A DNA stretch of 64,000 nt from Ensifer sesbaniae (GCF_013283665.1 NZ_JABEKU010000002.1:2198060-2262059); one strand, 5' to 3'; shown: positions 32,540 to 41,489, numbered from the stretch's first letter. Made by a program: numbers and translations. Notes: generated from the letters alone by a model not told the origin.

Positions 32540-33663
32540 GAGCATGCCCGCCCAATCAGCCTGACCGCCTCATCGAGCCCGGAATAGGTCAGGCGATAGG
32601 CCTTCACGGATCCTATGACGCCAGCCAATACGTCAAAACCGGTATCGCCCAGCTCGCCGCCCGGCGCGAACGCACCACCAAGCAGGCCGCGCAGCACATC
32701 CACCGGGTCGACCTTGTCCAAACTCGGCCGCGCAGCGCGGTCACGATGGAGGAGGATGACGGCGCCGACCGGCCACGACTGCGCGGTCAGGGAGGCAGCG
32801 GCCTTCGGCACGACATAGCGCACGCGCCGGTTGTCCGGGCGTCGGAAGATCGGCGCTGCATCGAGGTCGGGAAAACGCTCCGCCAGCAAAGGCCATGCAC
32901 CCGACTTGACGGCGGGTGCGAACGGCAGCCCGACACAGCGCCCGTCAGCATTCAGGAGGGTCACGTCGTCCGACGCGAAACCGAATCCGGCATGGGCCAA
33001 CGCCATCGTCAGTGTCGTCTTGCCCGCCCCCGGCTCGCCGCAGAGCAGAACAAGCTGCTCATTCTTGAGGAGTGCTGCCGCGTGAAGGGCCAGTTCGTAG
33101 CTGCCGGCACCGAGGACATCGCTCAGCATTTCTCCCTTCAATATTGTCGCCATTTGGTCCGGAGCCGAAGCCAGGAGCCATTCGCCATCGCGAAACAAGT
33201 GGAGCCGGTCACCGTGCTCGGCCAACTGGAAGACGGTGTCGGGGGTGGCCTCCTCGACCTCGAGATGCCTGAATATGGCCATCGTCGGAAAGGCGTGGGC
33301 AATCGGATAGAGGATGCGCATACGGCGCCCGGCAACGCTCAGCATCTGGCTCACGTGCTCTTGCGCGGAAATATCGAGCGGCGAGATGCGGGGCCGGATC
33401 AAGCCCAGGCGCTGCCAATCCTCGATCGCCGCCTCGACCTGCCCATGCGCATCCCGGGCATCGACGCCGGCGCGCTCGACGGCCTCCGTCGGCTTTCCCT
33501 GCTCCAGCAGGCGCCAGATATAGGCGGCAGTGTCATTCAGGGTGAAGATCGCGTGTTGCGATGCACTGAACAGGACATTCTGCCCCCTGATCCGGACGAG
33601 CCGTGCCTGGGTGACGAAACGGGGCGCCACACCGTCGCCTCGCATTCCCAAATAAGCTCCCAT
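32536..33663 (-). CDS. PqqD-like domain fused to HprK-like kinase
   Basis: A 375-residue protein. Residues about 1-85 look like a PqqD/RRE winged-helix (FTLNDTAAYIWRLLEQGKPT...LGLI), the domain that binds precursor peptides in many RiPP systems. Residues about 195-370 carry an HPr-kinase-like P-loop (CGEPGAGKTTLTMALA) followed by GFASDDVTLL, as in HprK-related kinases. In the systems I know, PqqD-like and kinase parts are usually separate genes; here they are one polypeptide. It is followed by the nucleotidyltransferase with ATGA overlap. The start has GGAGGG ten bases upstream. Inferred role: recognises and phosphorylates a peptide partner. Confidence 0.75.
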   Translation of the reverse strand: MGAYLGMRGDGVAPRFVTQARLVRIRGQNVLFSASQHAIFTLNDTAAYIWRLLEQGKPTEAVERAGVDARDAHGQVEAAIEDWQRLGLIRPRISPLDISAQEHVSQMLSVAGRRMRILYPIAHAFPTMAIFRHLEVEEATPDTVFQLAEHGDRLHLFRDGEWLLASAPDQMATILKGEMLSDVLGAGSYELALHAAALLKNEQLVLLCGEPGAGKTTLTMALAHAGFGFASDDVTLLNADGRCVGLPFAPAVKSGAWPLLAERFPDLDAAPIFRRPDNRRVRYVVPKAAASLTAQSWPVGAVILLHRDRAARPSLDKVDPVDVLRGLLGGAFAPGGELGDTGFDVLAGVIGSVKAYRLTYSGLDEAVRLIGRACS

Positions 33664-33710
33664 AGCGGTTCATCCCTCCCCATCCCGCGGCGCAGGCGGC
33701 TTTCAAATTC

Positions 33711-34967
33711 TCACTCGGCCGGCGATCCGGCCAATCCGGCAAAGACTTTCGGATTGCGCACGAGCCGCCAACGCAACCACAGCCCGGTGGCAAACGAGGT
33801 CAGGATCGAGGCAAGCACCAGAGCCGTGAACATACGGCCGTCGATGATGCCCGCCGCATAGGCGACGCTGGCGAGCACGATGCCCGGCCCGCCACGCGTG
33901 TTCATGGAGACGCCGTAATCCAGCGCCCTCGCCCAGTCGCAGTCGGCGGCTCTTGCGGCAAGAGTGCAACTCACGAGCTTGATGGTCGTGCTCATGCCGA
34001 TGAACAGAACGGTCAGCCCGGCATCGAACTCATGTGCGAGATTGAGCCGCTGTCCTACGAGCGCAAAGTAGATCGGAACAAAGAACCAGATCGCGATGTC
34101 GGCGATGTGCTGTTTGACGGGAGCGAGGTGCCGCGAGGGAAACCGCGCCATGACCAGGCCCGCAACGAGCGCTGCGAAAACGATGTTCACGTTCAAAAGG
34201 CTCGCACCGGCGACGAAGATCAGGCACAGCAGCATCGTGTAGCCGGTAAAAGGCGCTTCACTGAATTTGCCGATCATCCATCGGCGAAGCGCCCTTACGA
34301 CTGCCGGTGCGAAAAACAGGGAGGCGAGCACGAAACCGAGCGTTATGGCGACCACGCGCCCGATGCCGGCCGCGCTCGCCGCCTCGCCATGCTGGACCGC
34401 CGTGGCGACGGCGAGGATCGTCCAGAGGATGAGATCCTGAATCGTGGCGGCCCCGATGACGTTGCGCGCGAAGGGCGTTCCCATCAGGCCCAGATCGAGA
34501 AATATCCGCGAGATGACCGGGATCGACGTAACCGCGGCAGCTATTCCCATAACGAGCTTGAAGGCGAAGGGATCACCACGCTGGGTGTCCGCGAATAGCG
34601 AGGCGCTCGCATAGCCGAGCACGAACGGGATCATCAGCGCGCCGACCACCAGGGCGATCACGATGCGGCCTGCGGCCCCACCGCCCTCTGCCTGAACCTT
34701 GAAGCCCGCCGTGAACATCAGGAGGACGAGGCCGAACCAGTAGAAGGCCGTCAGCAGAGCGGACTGCGCCGGAAAGGCCGCGAACAGCCATTCGTGCGCT
34801 TCGGGCGAAATCGTGCCAAGCACCGATGGACCAAGGACGATACCGCCGGCTATCTCGCCGATGACCCGGGGCATCTTCAGGCGCTCGAACAGGTGACCGC
34901 CGCCCAGCGCTCCGATAAGCAGCAGCACCAGCGACAGGAAAAAACGCGCGGTTTCGGAATCGCTCAT
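33711..34967 (-). CDS. Cation:proton antiporter (Kef/CPA2 type)
   Basis: A 418-residue polytopic membrane protein with 12 or so hydrophobic segments. Motifs typical of CPA2 exchangers include MPRVIGEIAGGIVLGPSVLG, YWFGLVLLMFTAGF and MNTRGGPGIVLASVAY. There is no C-terminal RCK/TrkA-N domain, so it is shorter than KefB/KefC. It sits in the minus-strand operon between APS kinase and the HprK-like kinase, 48 and 47 bases away respectively. It may balance charge or pH during export of an acidic sulfated polymer, or belong to the peptide system; neither is shown. Confidence 0.85.
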   Translation of the reverse strand: MSDSETARFFLSLVLLLIGALGGGHLFERLKMPRVIGEIAGGIVLGPSVLGTISPEAHEWLFAAFPAQSALLTAFYWFGLVLLMFTAGFKVQAEGGGAAGRIVIALVVGALMIPFVLGYASASLFADTQRGDPFAFKLVMGIAAAVTSIPVISRIFLDLGLMGTPFARNVIGAATIQDLILWTILAVATAVQHGEAASAAGIGRVVAITLGFVLASLFFAPAVVRALRRWMIGKFSEAPFTGYTMLLCLIFVAGASLLNVNIVFAALVAGLVMARFPSRHLAPVKQHIADIAIWFFVPIYFALVGQRLNLAHEFDAGLTVLFIGMSTTIKLVSCTLAARAADCDWARALDYGVSMNTRGGPGIVLASVAYAAGIIDGRMFTALVLASILTSFATGLWLRWRLVRNPKVFAGLAGSPAE

Positions 34968-35015
34968 GACGCAGCCTCAAAGGGCGGCGCCCGGTGAACC
35001 ATGCGGCTGCCGATG

Positions 35016-35594
35016 TCACGCACGGCCGTCAATCCGGGTGTAGGTGGCAACGACGCGGGCTGCCAGCTCATCGAGCGAATAGAGTTCCGTGTCGAGGACG
35101 AAGTCGGGGTTTTCCGGTGGTCTGTAGGTGGTGTTATAGCCGATCAGCGTATCGATCTCGCCGCGCATGGCCTTGCCGTAAAGCCCCTTCGGATCCCGTT
35201 CGGCGCAGCCCTGGATCGAACAGGCGACGTAGCCGGTCGTCAGGTTTCTGACATTCTTGCGAACATATTCGCGCGCGTCTTCACCGGCCGTCAGGGCCGC
35301 CACGACCACATTGAGGCCGGCCTCTGCCGCCTTGTTCGCCAGGTGCGCGAGAATAGAAACGACGTGCAGCCGGCTTTCTGCGCCGAAGCCAAGCTTTGCG
35401 CCGAAGAAGTCGCGGACCTCATCACCATCGAAGAGAATGGCGGGAATCCCGGCCGCCCTCAGATCGGCGACGACACGTGTCGCGAGCGTCGTCTTGCCCG
35501 CCGACGTCGGTCCGAGCAGCCACAGTACCGTTCCAGCCTGTAGCGAAGCGCGCGGATGCCGCGTTTCGGGCTGTAGATGCATTCTTCCCTGCAC
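35016..35594 (-). CDS. cysC: Adenylylsulfate (APS) kinase
   Basis: A 192-residue APS kinase: Walker A GPTSAGKTT, the LFDGDEVRDFFG motif, and the lid-region motif KGLYGKAMRGEI with PENPDFVLDT near the end. It phosphorylates APS to PAPS, the donor for the sulfotransferase at 18.5 kb. The start is GTG 35594 with GGGGAG eight bases upstream. It follows the sulfurylase fusion by 24 bases in the same operon. The P-loop GPTSAGKT differs from the usual GLSGSGKS but keeps the essential lysine. Confidence 0.9.
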   Translation of the reverse strand: MQGRMHLQPETRHPRASLQAGTVLWLLGPTSAGKTTLATRVVADLRAAGIPAILFDGDEVRDFFGAKLGFGAESRLHVVSILAHLANKAAEAGLNVVVAALTAGEDAREYVRKNVRNLTTGYVACSIQGCAERDPKGLYGKAMRGEIDTLIGYNTTYRPPENPDFVLDTELYSLDELAARVVATYTRIDGRA

Positions 35595-35618
35595 GGTCTA
35601 TACTCCCCTGTCCTGCTG

Positions 35619-37799
35619 CTATTCCTGGAACAGCGCTCGTTTCATCATCAACTCGGCCCGAACGACGTCCTGCACTTCGGAGCGCATCATCCAGTTCGGC
35701 AGCGCTTCGCCAGCCTTCAGGGCGCGCCGGATTTCCGTGCCGCTGATCGGTCTGGCTGTTCCGCAGGCGCTCAAGTCGACATAGCGCTCGGACTGGGTGT
35801 CGTAGCCGACGGCATCGAAGAAAATCGGTTCGATGCCGATATCTCCGAGCTCCTCGAAGAGTTCGCGACCGGCATTTACCCCGTAGAAGTCGCCGACGCC
35901 TGAGTGATCGCGCCCGACAATGATGTGACTGCAGCCCATGTTCTTGCGGCAAAGCGCGGTAAAGACTGCTTCGCGGGGACCGGCAAATCGCGGATAGGTG
36001 ATGAAGCTTGCCAGCACCACCTTGCCCGGCGGGTAGATGCCGTAGTCCAGCATCGCCTGATAGCCATCGAGGATCACGTGCGGCAGAAAATCTCCGCGCT
36101 TGGTATGGCCAACGATCGGGTTGACCAACAGGCCATCGGCATAGGTCCGTTCCAGGGCCTCGAGCTGAATCATCTCGTGACCGCGATGGACGAGATTGCG
36201 GCTATGGAATGCAACCACCCGGGTCCAGCCCTTGTGAGCAAAAACCGTCCGCAATTGCGAAGGGGTCAGATCATAGCGTCGCCAGGGCAAGAGCAGCGGC
36301 TGCACGAGCGTGACCTGGCCAGCGAGGAAATGACCGCCGCGCGTCAGCACGCGCGCGACGCCGGGGTGTTCGCGTGACTCGGTGCCGAACCATTTGCGCG
36401 CCAGAAGCTCCGGCTGGAATTCGTAGGTTTCCGACACGTCGAGCACGGAATGCGGCGACCCGTCTTGCGTGGTCAGGAGGACCCGGTCGCCCTTGGCGTA
36501 GCGGATCGCCATTTCCTCCGGCACGGCGAGCAGAATCGGCATCGTCCAGATCGGCCCGCCGGGCAGACGCTTTTCCTCCAGCACGCTTTCCAGGCAGGCC
36601 CGGTCCATGAAACCGCGCAGCGGCGAGAAGGTGCCGCGGCAAATCTGCTCGACGTCGGTCAATTCCTCGTCAGCGACCCTGATCGTCGGCAAATGCTTGA
36701 TGTCGGGGATTTCGACGGGACCCGGCGCCTGGCAGACCAGGCGCCCGCCATGCGGCTCGACACCCGGCATCAGTGCCGAAGGGCGAACACGGATGGGGCG
36801 CCCACCATTGTTCGTGTTCCGCAGGAATTGCTGGGCGACCTTTGTCACCATCCGCGCACAATTGACCGGATATTGACCGATCGCGGTTTCCGCCGCCAGA
36901 ACGAGGCCATCGGCGCCATCCGCCAGGGTGTTGTAGATGTCGTTGACTTCGGCGCGAGTGGGCGTCGGTGCGCTGGTCATCGATTCAAGCAGGTTCGTCG
37001 CGACATAGGCCTTGGCGCCATGCGCCTTCGCCTGGCTGATGATCATCTTCTGTATTGCGGGGATTTGCTCGATCGGAACTTCGCGGGAGAGATCGCCGCG
37101 GTCGATGAGGATCGCCTCAGATTTTTCGGCAATCGCCGCCAGATGACGCAGCCCGCCGAGGCACTCTATCTTGGAAATGATGGTCGCGTCGCTGCCGGCA
37201 TGCGAGCGGATCACGTCCACGTCTGAGGCGCGATGAGCGAAGGAAAGCGCGAAGTGGCGGATTCCCATCCGCCGGCCGATGGCGATCGCGGCGACATCCT
37301 TCGCTGTGAGCGGCGGCATTTCGATCGTTCGCTGAACCGTCACCGCCTTGTTCTGCCCGATCTCCCCACCGTTCAGAACCCTAAGCACGACCTCGTCGTC
37401 ACGCTTCTCGACAACCTGGGACAGAACCGCGTTAAAGTCGATACTGACGAAATCGCCGACTTCGAGCTTGTTGACGATATAGGGCGGGTAGAGGCTGATG
37501 GCGGACTGGTTTCCCGTGACCGGTCTGGCATGCGCGGTCAGGAAACGATTTTCTCGTACCGTCACCTTGCCGTCGGCAAATGGCCCGGTACGAACCTGGG
37601 CTCCTTCCGTATCCAGGCAGAGTGGCACAGACGTGCGTTGCTTGACGTAGCCGATGATCCGCTCGATCTCCTCGACCTTCGTGTGGGAAAGATTGAGGCG
37701 CAGCAGCGACGTGCCTGTTCTTTCCAACCAATGGATCACCCTGTCATTGAGCGATGCGGGACCCAGGGTGCAAAGGAGCTCGACTTGTCTGGCTTTCAT
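35619..37799 (-). CDS. Pyruvate kinase-like / ATP sulfurylase fusion
   Basis: A 726-residue two-part enzyme. Residues 1-330 match the A and B domains of pyruvate kinase: TLGPAS, RLNLSH (R34), DTEGAQVRTG, IISKIE (K210, E212), RGDLSRE (D236), ESMTSAPTPTRAEVNDI, and ETAIGQYPV. The regulatory C domain is missing, and the DDG and TATQ motifs of active enzymes read DFN and VATN, so catalysis is uncertain. Residues about 345-726 are Sat-type ATP sulfurylase: FHSRNLVHRGH, VGRDHSGVGDFYG, and SGTEIRRAL. It makes APS for the downstream APS kinase. The upstream partner may supply ATP or sense phosphoenolpyruvate. ATG 37799 is preferred over TTG 37826. Confidence 0.88.
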   Translation of the reverse strand: MKARQVELLCTLGPASLNDRVIHWLERTGTSLLRLNLSHTKVEEIERIIGYVKQRTSVPLCLDTEGAQVRTGPFADGKVTVRENRFLTAHARPVTGNQSAISLYPPYIVNKLEVGDFVSIDFNAVLSQVVEKRDDEVVLRVLNGGEIGQNKAVTVQRTIEMPPLTAKDVAAIAIGRRMGIRHFALSFAHRASDVDVIRSHAGSDATIISKIECLGGLRHLAAIAEKSEAILIDRGDLSREVPIEQIPAIQKMIISQAKAHGAKAYVATNLLESMTSAPTPTRAEVNDIYNTLADGADGLVLAAETAIGQYPVNCARMVTKVAQQFLRNTNNGGRPIRVRPSALMPGVEPHGGRLVCQAPGPVEIPDIKHLPTIRVADEELTDVEQICRGTFSPLRGFMDRACLESVLEEKRLPGGPIWTMPILLAVPEEMAIRYAKGDRVLLTTQDGSPHSVLDVSETYEFQPELLARKWFGTESREHPGVARVLTRGGHFLAGQVTLVQPLLLPWRRYDLTPSQLRTVFAHKGWTRVVAFHSRNLVHRGHEMIQLEALERTYADGLLVNPIVGHTKRGDFLPHVILDGYQAMLDYGIYPPGKVVLASFITYPRFAGPREAVFTALCRKNMGCSHIIVGRDHSGVGDFYGVNAGRELFEELGDIGIEPIFFDAVGYDTQSERYVDLSACGTARPISGTEIRRALKAGEALPNWMMRSEVQDVVRAELMMKRALFQE

Positions 37800-37897
37800 G
37801 GGGCTTTTACCTTCGGTCGGGTTCAAATGGGTGGAAGGTCATACGCGCTCGTCACGTGTCTGACCTGGTGCATCTCGAGCAGCCGGCTGCGATCTCG

Positions 37898-38926
37898 TCA
37901 CAGTTCGTCATCGGAAAAGCGGGCAACGTCAGGGTGGGCACTGATCCACTGTCGGCGGGCATTGTTCCAATAGTCGCGGGCGTCGTTGCCGGTCAGCAGA
38001 TCAAATCCGTCCGGCGGAAGCGGCAGTTCCGGCGGAATCGGATCGTCCGGGAGCCACAAGAGTGCGTTGCCGTGGTTTTCAAACGCTCTTTGCCAGGTTC
38101 GTTCCAATCGCCGAAATCCCCGCATCTTTGCGGAGGAAAAGGCAAAAACCGAATTGGTAATTTTCAGCTTCGGAGAGACTTCGGAGGCTTTGACCGGGGC
38201 TTGATGCGTTATGTCACCTTTGGCGAGGAAGGCCTGCATCCGGATCAGCGATCGATCGATCGTCACCACTTCTTCGTGCCCGTCGCGATCATTCGATGCC
38301 GGGTCGAGACTTACGCCTGAAAAACAACCGTCGAACAGGCAATCCTCGATGATGCCCCCGAGAAGGTAGTCATCTTCCACGGCGTCGTCCCGAATCTCGC
38401 TCAGCCAGCAGCCTTTGAGATAGAAGCCGCTCGCCTGGTCGGTGAAGCGGATGCCATCCCAGCAGCGGCGCGCGCGCACGCCTTCGATCGTCGGTCGTGT
38501 CGTTCCGTCTCTGATGAGCAAGCCGGCACTGTTGCAATAGGTGTGCGCCCAGTCCGACTGAAGCGGCACTTCGCCATTGATGCGGCCGCCGACGAAATGA
38601 ACGCCGGGACAATTGCGAAGGACGATCGGATAGGGATTGACCGGCTGCATACCGATGTCGCAGCCGAGAATCGCATTCGGAGCCGCGTTCCGGCTGTTGG
38701 CGACAGTGAAGAGGGCCCGTCTGGCATCGATGGCGGTTTCGGGCGGAAGGTTGCGAATGGTCTTCTGCGCATAGCCGTATTCGCCACTCAGCACGATGCG
38801 TGTGCCGTCCCCGTCGTCTTCATCGACCGAAGTCGGTCGTTCACTCGTGACGCCCGAACCGGTTAACAACGCGAGGGCGGGACCGGCACCGGCGAGGCGC
38901 ATGAATGACCGTCGATCGAGCTTCAC
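37898..38926 (-). CDS. Tat-exported right-handed beta-helix protein
   Basis: A 342-residue protein with a twin-arginine signal (KLDRRSFMRLAGAGPALALL). The mature part resembles a right-handed parallel beta-helix: repeated short strands such as NCPGVHFVGGRING, GVRARRCWDGIRF, GFYLKGCWLSEIRDDAVED, and IEDCLFDGCFSGVSL. This fold is typical of polysaccharide lyases, hydrolases and epimerases. No specific family motif is recognised. GTG 38926 has GGGAG upstream and starts two bases after the preceding stop. Periplasmic location beside the Wzy gene suggests trimming or modification of the polymer. Confidence 0.75.
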   Translation of the reverse strand: MKLDRRSFMRLAGAGPALALLTGSGVTSERPTSVDEDDGDGTRIVLSGEYGYAQKTIRNLPPETAIDARRALFTVANSRNAAPNAILGCDIGMQPVNPYPIVLRNCPGVHFVGGRINGEVPLQSDWAHTYCNSAGLLIRDGTTRPTIEGVRARRCWDGIRFTDQASGFYLKGCWLSEIRDDAVEDDYLLGGIIEDCLFDGCFSGVSLDPASNDRDGHEEVVTIDRSLIRMQAFLAKGDITHQAPVKASEVSPKLKITNSVFAFSSAKMRGFRRLERTWQRAFENHGNALLWLPDDPIPPELPLPPDGFDLLTGNDARDYWNNARRQWISAHPDVARFSDDEL

Positions 38927-38928
38927 GT

Positions 38929-39792
38929 TCAGTGGCTCCCCGACTCGATGGATCTTTGTCTGCGCTCATAGGCCAGAAGCACGGCCTGCAGCGTCTTGTC
39001 CGCTACCTCCTCGGGCGAGGCCGAGGCGCTCATGTCCACGACCGCAAGCATGGGCATGCTGTGTGCCGCGTTCTGTCGTCTCCAAAGATCGGCAGCGATC
39101 GTGCAATAGGCGCGTTCCGCCTTGGTCCAGAGCGCCCCCTCGCCCGTCGCGGTTTGGCGCTGAAGGCGAGAAGCGCGATCGTCCCTGCTTCGAATCCGAT
39201 TTCGCGCAAGATCGATGCCGCCGCGCAATTCGACGAAGACGATGTCGTCGAGTCCGATCGCGGCGATGATATCCAGCCAGTGCTCGGAGGTACCTCGATG
39301 ACGGCTCTTCAGCAGAACGGACCAGAATCCCTGCAGCAGCCCCTGATCCAAGACCGTGACCTTGTCGCCCTTTGATCGCTGGTCGGCCATATAGGCGGCG
39401 ACCGACCAGAGAGACCAGGTCCAACGCAGGAGGTCGACCGGCGCCTCCTGTCCGTCCTCGGCAACGAACTTCGCAATGCGCGATGCTATCGAGCGAAAGT
39501 CGCCGTGGCGCAGTCTTGGCAGGACGAGGTTCAGGCGATTGAGTTGCCGCGCGACGAGCGCCTTGTCTTCCCATGTCGTCCTTTTTTCGTCGACGACGGA
39601 GCCGGCGCTTCGCAGCCGTTCGGCCAACAGGCGGGAAGCCGTGGTCTTGCCGATGCCCGGAAGACCGAAGAATTCGATGAAACGAATGCCTGCTGGCAGC
39701 GCGTAGCCGCCGACGCTTCGCGGTTCGCCCCCAGCCATCGCACCCGGCCCCTTCGCAGCCGCCGGCCCCAGATCCACGCCGGCCACCCTCAT
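38929..39792 (-). CDS. P-loop kinase (thymidylate-kinase-like) of the EPS operon
   Basis: A 287-residue protein with Walker A FFGLPGIGKTTAS near residue 44, a mid-protein VLDQGLLQGFW segment resembling the DRY/DQG loop of nucleoside/TMP-like kinases, and a basic lid-like stretch (RNRIRSRDDRASR). It starts at ATG 39792, overlapping the polymerase stop as ATGA; a shorter start at 39738 is possible. It is the second gene of the minus-strand operon. The substrate is unknown; together with the kinase fusion at 8476 it suggests phosphorylation of a sugar or lipid intermediate. Confidence 0.72.
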   Translation of the reverse strand: MRVAGVDLGPAAAKGPGAMAGGEPRSVGGYALPAGIRFIEFFGLPGIGKTTASRLLAERLRSAGSVVDEKRTTWEDKALVARQLNRLNLVLPRLRHGDFRSIASRIAKFVAEDGQEAPVDLLRWTWSLWSVAAYMADQRSKGDKVTVLDQGLLQGFWSVLLKSRHRGTSEHWLDIIAAIGLDDIVFVELRGGIDLARNRIRSRDDRASRLQRQTATGEGALWTKAERAYCTIAADLWRRQNAAHSMPMLAVVDMSASASPEEVADKTLQAVLLAYERRQRSIESGSH

Positions 39793-41081
39793 ATCTCCAA
39801 CGTCCGCGCAGCAGCCGGCATCGGCCGGCCGTAAGTCACCCGGCTCTGGTCTGCCTTTGCTGCCACCGGCGATCGCTGCATGCTGCGATAGGCGATCAGC
39901 AGCGCGAGCGGGATCCAGAAGAATGGCGCCGTCGACGGGCCGAAAGAATCGCTCATCTGGTTTGCTACCAGATAGTTCCAGACACAGACCGCCGATCCGA
40001 GCAGCATGACATTGGTGACGGTCGCATGCCTGCTCTCGCCGTGCCCCATCAGGGTGGGAACCACGGCACTGACGAGAAATATGACGATCAGCAGCACCAT
40101 GATGGTGATCAGTCCGACGCCGGGCACGCCGAGGGTGCGAAAATATTCGATGAACAGGTTGTGGCTGTGGGGAGCGATGTCGCCGATCGGTTGGCCCGCA
40201 CCTACGCCCGTGAACGGATGCGCGAGACCCAGGTCGATCGAGATGGTCCAAAGCCGTTCGCGCGACACCATGGAATGAGCCTCGCCGCCGGACACCTGGG
40301 TCATCAACAGCCGATATGCCCGCGGATTGAGGGATTGCAGGATGACCAGCGCCATCTGGAGCGCCACTGGTGCCGCAATCACGCCGGCGACGACCGACAG
40401 GGGGCGCTGCCTCCGTACCGCAAGATAGATTGCATACAAGGCGAAGAAGAGCCCGAGCCCGATGACACCGACGACGAAATTGGTTTTGGAGCCTGATTTG
40501 ACCAGGCCAAGGAGTACGACGACCATACAACCGGCAAGCAGCAATCGGTGTTTGCGGGTCGTCACCATCCGGGCGGCGACAAGGGGCAAGCCGGCCGAAA
40601 GCGCGATGCCTAACTGGTTTGAATGTTTGAAGTAGCCTTCCGCCCTGTCGGCGAACCTGCCTCCACCGAGGCCGACGACGACGAGGCACGCCGTTGCAAC
40701 ACTCATGACGATCATCGCCGTCACCAGCCGGTCGATCAAAACCTGACCATTCGGCCTGGTGGACAGGGCGGCAACCGCCGGGATCGTGGCAAAACCGAAG
40801 ATCTGCGCGAAGATCGCTCGCATGGCCCGCATCGGATTGTCGGCGTGGAGCATGGACAACAGGGATAGAGCGATGATCAGGGCGGCGGTGGTCAGCAATG
40901 CCGTCGCCAAGGTCGCCTCGGTGCGGTGAATGCGTTTTCCGAGCTCTCCGTATGATGCCACGCCGACGACGGCGCAAAACAGCGCCAGCAGGAAGGAAAG
41001 CGAACCATCCGTCCCTGCAATCCGTGTGGCGCCCGGGAACCAGATCGACGCAATCAGCAGGAGGAGAGAGATTTGAAGCAA
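39789..41081 (-). CDS. Wzy-type polysaccharide polymerase / O-antigen ligase family
   Basis: A 430-residue polytopic membrane protein with about 11-12 hydrophobic segments and a large periplasmic loop. The Wzy_C/ligase pattern is clear: VKSGSKTNFVVGVIGLGL and then GVGAGQPIGDIAPHSHNLFIEYF, with the conserved H-N before a membrane helix. It polymerises the flipped repeat units and would act with the Wzx-type flippase at 19.4 kb and the co-polymerase at 5.4 kb. No ATG is available near the N-terminus; TTG 41081 is the only start that keeps all membrane segments. It is the first gene of the roughly 10-kb minus-strand operon. Confidence 0.87.
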   Translation of the reverse strand: MLQISLLLLIASIWFPGATRIAGTDGSLSFLLALFCAVVGVASYGELGKRIHRTEATLATALLTTAALIIALSLLSMLHADNPMRAMRAIFAQIFGFATIPAVAALSTRPNGQVLIDRLVTAMIVMSVATACLVVVGLGGGRFADRAEGYFKHSNQLGIALSAGLPLVAARMVTTRKHRLLLAGCMVVVLLGLVKSGSKTNFVVGVIGLGLFFALYAIYLAVRRQRPLSVVAGVIAAPVALQMALVILQSLNPRAYRLLMTQVSGGEAHSMVSRERLWTISIDLGLAHPFTGVGAGQPIGDIAPHSHNLFIEYFRTLGVPGVGLITIMVLLIVIFLVSAVVPTLMGHGESRHATVTNVMLLGSAVCVWNYLVANQMSDSFGPSTAPFFWIPLALLIAYRSMQRSPVAAKADQSRVTYGRPMPAAARTLEI

Positions 41082-41489
41082 TGATCGCTCGGGCGACGAG
41101 GGCGCACGGCTCGATCAGGCAAGATGCTTGCGAGCTGGCATCGCGTTGAGGGAAAGGATCTTCAGGGTGCCGGACTTTCGCAGCGGCCGACGGCTCACGT
41201 AGAGATGTGAGCGAGAATATGTTGGGAAAGGTCGAAAGGAAATTTTAAGTACGCTGCCGCACTGCAGGTGAGTATTCCCTGCATTTCCAGTGCATTTCTT
41301 GTTTGCGGCGCCGATCGGATACCAACGTAACCTCACGCACACCCAGCTGAACTCGCTGAACCCTTACAATAAACGGAAGCCTTTACTTATGCAAGCGATG
41401 TGCTTCTCGGACCGGTCCGAGCGGGCCCAAGGCACTGAGGCCATGGGTCTTCGCTCTTGGTCAAGCGCGGCGTCCAGCGACACGTCCCG
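41082..41489. other. 408-bp spacer with the presumed promoter of the polymerase operon
   Basis: No gene supported. It separates the LuxR-type regulator stop from the polymerase start, both on the minus strand, and should contain the operon promoter. No clear operator was identified. Confidence 0.4.

Noticed and set aside
39793-40977. Upstream part of a 682-codon minus-strand frame ending in the P-loop kinase
   Set aside because: This part is out of frame with, and entirely inside, the Wzy-type polymerase gene on the same strand. The kinase starts at the ATGA overlap at 39792.
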